Origin: Nemertoderma westbladi
Taxonomy: Eukaryota > Xenacoelomorpha > Nemertodermatida > Nemertodermatidae
DNA length: 64,000 bases
NCBI GenBank assembly: GCA_032718475.1
Contig: JAUCBJ010005014.1
Span: 1 to 64,000, forward strand
Reading direction: 5' to 3'
Shown here: positions 56,142 to 64,000 of the stretch, in pieces
How the letters are laid out: every line of letters begins with the position of its first letter
How positions within the stretch are numbered: the first letter of the stretch is position 1
The notes under the pieces: model-generated
Database searches by the model: none
Seen by the model: only the letters and a program-made list of their open reading frames with translations
What the model was told of the DNA's origin: nothing
Program-made: the position numbers and the translations under genes

Positions 56142-59100
56142 CTACTACTACTAGGTCGAGCGAACTCGGACAGTGGAAATGAGATCCTTCCAGGCTTCCC
56201 GATTCTCCATAGTTGTCGCAATTTCGTTTCTCCCAAGTTCAGTATCCCTTTCAAGTTGATCTATATATGTTATGGCAGGTCGTCCACGACTACGCTTTCC
56301 ATGAGTTGGTTGCCAGAGAAGTAGATCTGGTATGACCTCGTCTTTACTTCGCCTGCAGTGCCCACTGAATCTTAATCTGCGTTCACGGAGGGTGGTTGAT
56401 ACAGGTGGTATTGTACCATAAAGCTCGGCGTTTGTCATGTGTTGTCTCCAGCTGATGTTTAGGGCTGCCCTTAGTAGTCATGTGTAGCAACCATCAATTC
56501 GTTGTTCAAGTGATTTAGTCAGTGTCCAGGTCTCACCCCCGTATAAAAATACACTTTCCACTGTGGCTCGAAAGAACTTGGTCTTCAGGTGCCTGGAGAG
56601 ATCTGATTTCCAGATGGTATCCATTTTTGATAGAGCTACCCAAGCCTTTGCTTTCCTAACTTCTATGTCCTTTTTGCTACTCTCTATCCATGATCCAAGG
56701 TACTGGAAGTCATCGACCTGCCTTAGTTGATTATTATCAATGGTTGTCAAGTTTCCATCAACATTAAAGGTCATGAATTCGGTCTTGGTAGCATTTATAT
56801 GCAATCCAACCTCCTTAGCAGCCCTCTCCACTTTATTTAGTAGAAGCTGTGCATCTGCTAGCGTATTAGAGAGCAGGGCGATGTCATCCGCAAAGTCGGT
56901 GTCTGTGACTGTAGTTGCCGGATATCTACTACTTCTGCGTTCTTGAAGTGTGAATCCCAGATCTTCACCCTTTGTGGCCGTCCTCATTGCGTAATCCAGC
57001 ACAATTACAAATAGTAATGGTGCTAATGTGTCACCTTGCAGTACGCCAGCCAGGATTGAGAAAAACTCAGTTTCACCATCTGGTGAGAGTACCTGCGCTT
57101 CTGTGTCACAATATAGCAATCCAATGCCAGCAACAATTACTTCTGGTATTCCATAAGCTCTTAGGATTTCAAGCATTTTACCTCTATGGATGGAGTCGAA
57201 TGCCTTCTTGAAGTCCACAAAAGTCATGACTGCGGGGAGATTCTTTGACTTAATTCCTTCAATCAGTCTCCGTAGTGCAAGTATCTGAGCTATTGTTGAT
57301 CTACTTGGTCGAAATCCGTTTTGGCTCTGACGCAGTAGTTTCTCTATGTGAGGCCTAATCCTATATAGAATCATTTTATTGTATATTTTGGCAGCTACCA
57401 CAAGCAGACAGATCCCACGATAGTTTGTTGGTATGCCGAGGTCTCCTTTCTTGGGGAGAGGCTTTAGTTGACCTTTAGTCCAAATTGGTGGTGGCTTTTC
57501 CCCTTTTAACATCCGGTTGCAAACATTCAATAATGGTCTATTTAGCACTCCGGTTTTCCATACCTCCGCTGGGATTTCATCTAATCCACTCGCTTTATTA
57601 TTGGACATGCTTTTAATGCTTTTTTGGAGTTCGGCCGGTGTGAAGTCCCCTGTTTCTATAGGTAGTGTCTTGTCATATATTTTCCTTGTAGGGCTGACCT
57701 CGATGTTTGGTGGCTGCCCAAGCAAGTTGCTGAAGTGATTTTTCCACTTCCCAACACGTTCTTCAGGACTATCGGCTTTGAGGCGCCCCTTTGCACAACT
57801 TTTCCGACCAGATACCTCATTTACAGTTTGCCAGGTAAGTCTTGATTGTTGCTGTATGTGAGCAGTTGTAATTGCTTCAGTTTTATCCTGTATGTACTTT
57901 TCCTGGCTGATGTTGTAGGCCAATTTAAGATCGTCCTTAGCTTTCTCAACCTTGTTAATGTTTTCGGTTGTTGGTTGTTCGGTTTTAACTTTGTAGGCTA
58001 TCTTAAGATCTTCTCTCTTACAAGTAACCTCAGAGTTTTGCCATGGCACATACTGTTTTCGTTTAGGTTTCTGGGGGATATGCCTCTTTGCTGATTCCTT
58101 GTGGGCTGTTATTATATTCTGGTATATTGAATCGGTGGATTGGTCTTCATCCATTGACTGAAGTGCTTCAAAGCGGTTTTGAACTTCTACTGTATAAGCA
58201 TCCTTTACAGCATTGTCAGTTCTGAGTTTCTCCCAGTCATAGTTGATTTGCTTGCTTGTCCTGGGTTTGCTGGCTCTCAAACTGAGTCTGATCTCTGCAG
58301 TCACAATTCTGTGGTCCGAACCAATTAGGTTGAACGAGCTGTATGCCTCGCAGTTGATCATGCTATTTCTCCACTTTTTGTTTATAAGGATGTAATCCAG
58401 TTGTGCTTTGGTTCCATTAGGGTATTGAAAGGTCCATAGCTTCCCCTTACTCTTTTCGAATGTGTTGTTTGTTGGTATCAATTCACATTCTTCCATTAGG
58501 TCTAAGAGTAAGTACCCATTTCTGTTAGAACTGGTGTTATAGGTGTAACCCTTGATGTCTTCTGGGCCAATTTGCGCATTCAGGTCACCAGCAATGACTT
58601 TAACATTGTGTTTCGGGATGTCCTTAATAAGTCCAGTCAGTTCTTCATAAAACTTGACTGCTTGTTCTGGCTCTGATGCATTGGTTGGACTGTAGCAACA
58701 TATAACTGTTGTCTTGGGATTCCCATCAAATGTTGCGATCATAACCCTGGAATTTATAGATTCGATGTTGTTTAGGGTCTTAAGTGCAAATGGGCTTAGC
58801 AGAATTCCTACTCCACCAATTGATGCATTGGCCGAGTTTCTTACTGCTGAGCTTGTTACTAACGTCCATCCATTTCCAATGTCATTGTACTTCATGGCAG
58901 TGTCTTCATGACAAATCCGATGTTCTTGGATGCAGATGATGTCGATGTTATATTCCATTGCGAGAGCGACCATGTCACCCTGTTTGCTCTGTGCTTTCAG
59001 CGTGCGTGCGTTCATTGTAGCAATCTTTAGTGTCTTTTTACATTTCAACAGGTTGGTTCTTCTTTCTTCTCTGTCTTCTGTTCCAGTAGCCAATTTATCG

Positions 59101-59684
59101 ACCCCAGCCTGGTGTACCACTGAGGGACGCGGTCCTTGTTGACCCGGGCGACGACCGAGCCGGTATTTCTCCTGGAGGGTTCTCATACTCATATCTTTCA
59201 GTTGCGGGGGTAAACCGCTTGTGGTCGCAACTCCTACAAGCGTCTTCGCAGTAGGTCGCCGTTGGTTGATTACCTTCCGCCGACCTTGTCAGCATGTCTA
59301 GCCGTTGGTTGATTACCTTCCGCCTATCCATGGCCTACAGCCCTGCTGCCGACTGTAGGGGTCCATTTGTTACACCCTGAACCAAGTGTGCCTCCTGGGT
59401 TAGGTTACCTAACACTGGTAGAGGAGCATCCAGTATAGACAGGGCGGGGCTTGTATCATCTCTAATGCAGATGCGTATCAAGCCTTTGCCTTCAATGGTG
59501 CCCTAGGCGCTATAGCCCTCAATGACTTATTTAGTTGACGGGGCTGAACCAACCCACTCTTGATCAACTAAATAATGAATAGGCTATGCTTATCGGGCCT
59601 TCCCTACTGGGCTGACAGCTACAGGTAGTACCACATTACTGCCATAGTGGTAGCAGGATCTGGGGACCTGACCTGACCTTTTGA
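56142..59684 (-). mobile_element. Full-length APE-type non-LTR retrotransposon (family 2)
   Basis: About 3543 bp with a 12-bp target-site duplication ATAAATCTCTTA at 56130-56141 and 59685-59696. On the minus strand the 5' end is GGTCAGGTCAGGTC and the 3' end TAGTAGTAGTAG. Both termini resemble family 1, as does a short CACCTGTAGCTG-like stretch in the 5' UTR (CTACCTGTAGCTG here), so the two families are relatives with the same layout. Located in intron 15 of the LRR gene, antisense. Confidence 0.93.
56151..59192 (-). pseudogene. Endonuclease-reverse transcriptase of non-LTR element, family 2 (one nonsense codon)
   Basis: The frame is open for 904 codons from 59192, hits TGA at 56478-56480, then runs in the same frame to 56151 (96 more codons after 13 intervening ones). 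Domains: APE endonuclease about 55-305 with QEHR (89-92), GDLN (202-205), LDYI (265-268), SDHR (292-295); RT about 520-830 with FVDFKKAFDS (658-667), GVLQGDTLAP (716-725) and FADD (767-770). The stop falls just after the GCYT residues and removes the C-terminal 110 residues. The partial copy at 61961-62254 has a sense arginine codon at the same place (62038-62040), so the stop is a mutation of this copy and not a family feature. Confidence 0.93.
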
Positions 59685-59767
59685 ATAAATCTCTTAGATT
59701 GTTTCTATGGGTGCAAGACGAAGGTTTTTTTATTCGAGTTTCTGCAGAGGCACACAATTAGGTTAAT

Positions 59768-60095
59768 TCTGCCCCCCTATATATATTATAGCTATATATA
59801 TATTTATGCCCCCCTATATACAGTATATTATAGCTATATATATATTTATGCCCCCCTGCATATATTATAGCTTATATATATATTTATGCCCCCCTGCATA
59901 TATTATAGCTATATATATATTTATGCCCCCCTGCATATATTATAGCTATATATATATTTATGCCCTCTGTATATATTGTAGCTATATATATATTTATGCC
60001 CCCCTGCATATATTATAGCTATATATGTATTTATGCCCCCCTATATATATTATAGCTATATATATATTTATGCCCCCCTGCATATATTCAGGTTA
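59768..60095. repeat. About 40-bp minisatellite before exon 16
   Basis: About 8 copies of TTTATGCCCCCCTGCATATA plus TTATAGCTATATATATA, alternating C6 runs with TA-rich sequence. The last unit ends in CATATATTCAG, 10 bases before the exon 16 acceptor TTTTATAG. Each unit contains TATAG, an acceptor-like motif. Confidence 0.93.
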
Positions 60096-60105
60096 TATTT
60101 TATAG

Positions 60106-60206
60106 GAATGGTACTGAAACCAATGATTCATCACGAATGACTTCATTGTATCAGAGGGAAAGAGAAGCCGCGTGGAAGAGGGAAGTTGCTAAACACAATA
60201 ACGAAG
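60106..60206 (+). CDS. LRR gene, exon 16 (last recognised)
   Basis: A 101-base exon, phase 2 in, 1 out; acceptor TATATTTTATAG, donor CGAAG|GTGAGG. With the split codon it reads RNGTETNDSSRMTSLYQRER, then EAAWKREVAKHNNEG, a polar helical stretch. The phase agrees with exon 15. No further exon is recognised to the right, so the C-terminus is missing from the model. Confidence 0.75.
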
Positions 60207-60709
60207 GTGAGGCAATCTTTAATATAAAGCGGCCGAAGGTGAGGCAATCTTTAATATAAAGCGGCCGAAGGTGAGGCAATCTTTAATATAAAGCGGCCGA
60301 AGGTGAGGCAATCTTTAATATAAAGCGGCCGAAGGTGAGGCAATCTTTAATATAAAGGGGCCGAAGGTGAGGCAATCTTTAATATAAAGGGGCCGAAGGT
60401 GAGGCAATCTTTAATATAAAGCGGCCGAAGGTGAGGCAATCTTTAATATAAAGGGGCCGAAGGTGAGGCAATCTTTAATATAAAGGGGCCGAAGGTGAGG
60501 CAATCTTTAATATAAAGGGGCCGAAGGTGCGGCAATCTTTAATATAAAGGGGCCGAAGGTGAGGCAATCTTTAATATAAAGGGGCCGAAGGTGAGGCAAT
60601 CTTTAATATAAAGCGGCCGAAGGTGAGGCAATCTTTAATATAAAGGGGCCGGAGGTGAGGCAATCTTTAATATAAAGGGGCCGAAGGTGAGGCAATCTTT
60701 AATATAAAG
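60202..60709 (+). repeat. 32-bp minisatellite made of exon 16's 5' splice site
   Basis: About 16 copies of GTGAGGCAATCTTTAATATA plus AAG(C/G)GGCCGAAG. The exon ends CGAAG|GTGAGG and each unit repeats CGAAG|GTGAGG, so the genuine donor is the first unit. Variation is mostly one C/G position. Confidence 0.95.
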
Positions 60710-60925
60710 TTCATTTAAATTTATCACTACTTTGATTGTTTTTATTGTTGTTAATGCGAATGTTTCGCATCAGCGGCCGTTAGTTTTTACATGAATATCT
60801 CATCGACATATTTGTTCCATCTCATAATTTTGGTCTCCCTGTAAAGCTAATAATACATTAACTTAAACTTTCCATAATGTCCGAATTTGTATTGTTGCCA
60901 TGGTGAGATTTTTTCACTGATCAAG

Positions 60926-61225
60926 TTAGAGGGTTAATTTTACATCGGGATGGAAGACATTGGTAATGGCTTGACGGAGATCATTAAGGTCTACCAGCTG
61001 ATGGGCGTAAACGAGATTCTTTACATATCGGTATCCCCAGAGATAAAAATCGCACGGAGTTAGATCAGGCGATCCAGTAGCGGGCCACGGGATTGGTCCA
61101 TCTCTACCTATCCAACGGAATGTGTCCGCACGTTGGTTCCCCAATGAGGACTGAGCTCGATACTGCTGCGAGACAGCGTGTCCAACATGCGTCGCAAGTT
61201 GGGGAATCAATAACGATTGCAGCAT
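60926..61225 (-). pseudogene. Tc1/mariner-type transposase fragment
   Basis: A 99-codon ORF whose middle reads RWIGRDGPIPWPATGSPDLT, then PCDFYLWGYRYVKNLVYAH, the C-terminal part of DDE transposases of the IS630-Tc1-mariner superfamily. The Asp in SPDLTPCDF lies in the region of the third catalytic acid. The N-terminal DNA-binding part and the first two catalytic Asp residues are absent, and no flanking terminal repeats were found. A dead fragment. Confidence 0.75.
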
Positions 61226-61461
61226 ATCTATAGGAAAGCCCTTATGAGGGTTTTATGTCCCCCATATTCGACGATTCTCACGGCCACTCAGATGAACGAC
61301 GCCTTAAACAACTACTCTTTATTTTTTGTACCATTAGGTACGATGTGTCCAGTGACCCCTCCCAGCTCTCCACGAATCGGATTTCGTCGGGTTCGTTCAG
61401 CTGTTCACACTCCACGTCTCCAACACGCAGACGATTGGCTAGCGGGTGGAAAGGACATCCA
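61226..61461. other. Segment next to the transposase fragment
   Basis: More GC-balanced than its surroundings, no usable frame. It could be the decayed rest of the same transposon. Confidence 0.35.
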
Positions 61462-61827
61462 CCTGATTAATAGAGTACAACGCCGACCGAGGTTAGTTTC
61501 CCAACATTACCGCTAGGGGGCGCTGATTAATAGAGTACAACGCCGACCGAGGTTAGTTACCCAACAGTACCGCTAGGGGGCCCTGATTAATAGAGTACAA
61601 CGCCGACCGAGGTTAGTTACCCAACAGTACCGCTAGAGGGCGCTGATTAATAGAGTACAACGCCGACCGAGGTTAGTTACCCAACAGTACCGCAGGGCGC
61701 GCTGATTAATAGAGTACAACGCCGACCGAGGTTAGTTACCCAACAGTACCGCAGGGCGCGCTGATTAATAGAGTGCAACGCCGACCGAGGTTAGTTACCC
61801 AACAGTGCCGCTAGGGGGCGCTGATTA
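61462..61827 (+). repeat. 60-bp repeat with CTCF-like motif
   Basis: Six copies of a 60-bp unit, CTGATTAATAGAGTACAACG, CCGACCGAGGTTAGTTACCC, AACAGTACCGCTAGGGGGCG. Units 1, 3 and 6 contain CCGCTAG(G/A)GGGCGCTG (61510, 61630, 61808); unit 2 has one change, and units 4 and 5 carry CCGCAGGGCGCGCTG. Confidence 0.93.
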
Positions 61828-61960
61828 AACAAATAATTTGAACAGTTGCCTGCTGTATTCCGGTATTTTATACTACCACGTTGTCGCGTCGGTAGAGTCA
61901 AAGGTCAGAATTCCTATAATGAAATAATATTTTTTTAAATGCTCTAGACGTTTATCCGGG

Positions 61961-62254
61961 TGGTATTGTACAGTACCATAAAGCTCGGCGTTTGTCATGT
62001 GTTGTCTCCAGCTGATGTTTAGGGCTGCCCTTAGTAGTCTTGTGTAGCAACCATCAATTCGTTGTTCAAGTGATTTTAGTCAGTGTCCAGGTCTCACCCC
62101 CGTATAAAAATACACTTTCCACTGTGGCTCGAAAGAACTTAGTCTTCAGGTGCCTGGAGAGATCTGATTTCAAGATGGTATCCATTTTTGATAGAGCTAC
62201 CCATGCCTTTGCTTTCATAACTTCTATTTCTTTTTTGCTACTTTCTATCCATTA
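61961..62254 (-). mobile_element. Internal fragment of non-LTR family 2
   Basis: Aligns to 56404-56695 of the full-length family 2 element. It is truncated at both ends, lacking the TAG tail, and has an extra T near 62072 that shifts the frame. It keeps a sense codon where the full-length copy has TGA. Confidence 0.88.
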
Positions 62255-62634
62255 TCAAATATTTTTTGTTAAATGTTCTGGAACAAATTATATTCAGTTC
62301 AGTTTCAGTTCAGTTCAGTTTATTTATTTATTTCACTAATATATATATAAAGTACATACAATATACATAACAAAAAAAAAATTACAATCAAAATTTACGT
62401 ATTTACAAACAGCTAATTTCCTGGAAATAAGTGCCGGAGCGTTAAGTTTTAAAATTAATGTGAAATTAAAATTTAACTAGGCAATAGTGAAAAGGGCAAA
62501 ACAGCAATATAGCAAAGCTAGTACGTGGCTGTGCGCCGTTTAGAAGGTTATTGACGATTTTAATACAGTACATGTGTTCATTAGAATTACTACCGTATAC
62601 GTTATATATAATTAAATTTAAAGCACCGCGTAGA

Positions 62635-63311
62635 GGTACATGCTAAAAAGTAGAATAAGTTAGAATGATCTAGAATGACCTAGAATGATCTAGAATGACC
62701 TAGAATGAGCTAGAATGACCTAAGAATGAGCTATGAGAAGATGATAGAATGCAAGAATGATCTAGAAATATCTAGAATGACATAAGAATCACCTAGAACG
62801 AACTCTGTTGAGATGATAGAATGCAATACCGACCTATACCGAGCTATAACAAGATAAGAATCACCTAGAATGAGCTATTATTATTAGTAATACTATTATT
62901 TGTAGTACTGTATGCTCGCTTAGAAGAATGCTGCTTACTACCTTGTTTATGTCCGGCACTAATAGGCTTCCGGTATGTAGTTTCCAAAACCGAAGCGCTG
63001 TAACTAAAGAACTTATCCACTACCTGCTCTTTACTAGAAATCGCCATTCGATTCGAACGCCAAAACGATTCATATCCCTGACTCAAACGACTCGATTCTT
63101 ATCTTGTTACAGCTCGGTATAGGTCGGTATTGCATTCTATCATATCCTCATAGCTCATTCTAGGTGATTCTTAGGTCATTCTAGGTCATTCTTGCATTCT
63201 ATAATCTCCTCATAGCTCATTCCATTTCATTCTTAGGTCATTCTAGCTCATTCTAGGTCATTCTGGATCATTCTAGGTCATTCTAGCTCATTCCACTTTT
63301 TAGCATGTACC
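62635..63311. mobile_element. Foldback-like (long-TIR) transposable element
   Basis: 677 bp flanked by the 9-bp direct repeat CCGCGTAGA (62626-62634 and 63312-63320). The ends are exact inverted repeats, GGTACATGCTAAAAAGT and ACTTTTTAGCATGTACC. Each arm (about 62635-62861 and 63095-63311) is built of 10-12 bp tandem subrepeats, CTAGAATGACC or CTAGAATGAGC on the left and their complements on the right. The inner 47 bases of the arms (62815-62861, 63095-63141) are complementary with one mismatch. The central 233 bases show no transposase. Long inverted arms made of tandem subrepeats plus a 9-bp duplication fit foldback/MULE-type elements; non-autonomous. Confidence 0.88.
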
Positions 63312-63320
63312 CCGCGTAGA

Positions 63321-64000
63321 AATATATGAATACATAAAAGTGACGATCCATCAGCACGACATTTTAATTAAAAATTACACACAAGGAGCAAAGTTAGAAA
63401 TAAACTAAACGCAAATTATAAGTGGATAACGGAATAGACAACAACGTTAATAATACGAGCCGTTAGCGACACCGCAATGACAACTGACCAAAGCACCAGA
63501 CATAGACCCCGCGGCAGTTACAGTTCATTAATTAAATATTTTTTTAGTTTAGCAGAAAATATGTTTAATGATTGACACTCTTTAATTGAAGTAGGCAATA
63601 AATTCCACAAAAAAATTTGTTATTTGTTATTTGTTCTAGAACAACGTTTTTGAAAAATAAATAACTAACATGCTCAAGAACATTTATTAAAAGTAAAAAA
63701 AGCAAGCTACATGTAGTATAACAAATTTTGGAGAAGGGGGTGTGCCCAAAACACAGTAGTACATAATAGAGGATTTTCAATTAATAAAACAATTAATAAA
63801 ACAATTAATAAATTTCATATTTGATTCACTCGCTTGTGCTCGTTTGTGGAAATATTCCCATTCGAGCTGCCGCGAAATCCGGTGCTACTTTGTTTAAATC
63901 GAATACATAGTTATTATTATGTTCCAGAAATTAAATGATCTTAAAATTACCTTCGAAATATGGAAAGTGAAAATGGGAATCTTAAACTAACAATTTAGGA
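63321..64000. other. Right window end
   Basis: AT-rich, no feature recognised. A minus-strand ORF at 63565-63780 is hydrophobic and Leu/Phe-rich but has no supporting context. Confidence 0.4.

Larger units (their letters stand above)
15343..60206 (+). other. Multi-exon leucine-rich-repeat gene (gene span)
   Basis: This gene model is built by joining ORF segments bounded by AG and GT whose phases agree. Exons are 15343-15546, 16763-16919, 18864-18926, 19158-19297, 22131-22179, 23057-23309, 23616-23849, 29374-29554, 30250-30378, 30656-30887, 36016-36108, 43716-43933, 44574-44792, 44926-45251 and 60106-60206. Junction phases are 0,1,1,0,1,2,2,0,0,1,1,0,0,2 and the last exon leaves in phase 1, so the gene continues to the right. 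Coding sequence is about 2.6 kb (about 866 codons) over 45 kb. The N-terminal part is SDS22-like LRRs plus an LRR cap; after that come several segments I cannot assign to a family, a Gly-Ser-Arg-Pro repeat, and an acidic valine-rich stretch. Phase agreement is strong but does not prove one transcript. The least certain joins are 30887 to 36016, across the nested TMEM63-like gene, and 43933 to 44574, whose donor GTGTAG is weak. Confidence 0.75.

Noticed and set aside
56740-59142. Plus-strand ORFs over the family 2 LINE
   Set aside because: Shadow frames of the minus-strand endonuclease-RT.
59806-60018. Tyr/Ile-rich 70-codon ORF
   Set aside because: Produced by the C6/TA minisatellite before exon 16.
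61217-61516. Plus-strand ORFs next to the transposase fragment
   Set aside because: No similarity to transposase or other families; they run into the 60-bp repeat.

Overview
The window is eukaryotic nuclear DNA, most likely from an invertebrate animal. It shows GT-AG introns with exon phases that join correctly, an animal-type TMEM63/OSCA channel gene, APE-type non-LTR retrotransposons, a Penelope-like fragment, a Tc1/mariner-type fragment and a foldback-like element. It is AT-rich and about half of it is tandem repeat. I cannot name the species; a tunicate or another compact invertebrate genome would fit, but that is a guess.

Layout. 1-13674 is one purine-rich satellite of 59-61 bp units that runs off the left edge. 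From 15343 to 60206 I can assemble one plus-strand gene of at least 15 coding exons (about 2.6 kb of coding sequence). It starts with SDS22-like leucine-rich repeats closed by an LRR cap; the rest is a protein I do not recognise. It probably continues past both assembled ends. Its introns hold nearly everything else: a nested Cys-rich secreted or GPI-anchored-type gene (24940-25665, plus), a nested antisense intronless TMEM63/CSC1-like gene (32543-34747, minus), several minisatellites, two 63-bp-unit satellite arrays in opposite orientation (37294-43209 and 46059-53605), and two full-length non-LTR elements with 12-bp target-site duplications (47713-51465 and 56142-59684, both minus). 60926-63311 carries a transposase fragment, a 60-bp repeat with CTCF-like motifs, a LINE fragment and a foldback-like element with a perfect 9-bp target-site duplication.

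Most unusual signal. In the leucine-rich-repeat gene, four separate exon ends (16919, 30378, 30887, 60206) are each followed at once by tandem copies of their own 5' splice junction. Unit lengths are 24, 32, 22-23 and 32 bp, with about 78, 2, 22 and 16 copies. Every unit carries the last exonic bases plus the GT donor. The exon phases show that the first donor of each array is the productive one, so the arrays are long strings of duplicated U1-type sites just inside introns. The large antisense ORFs in the 24-, 36- and 63-bp arrays follow from unit lengths divisible by three, and I do not call them genes.
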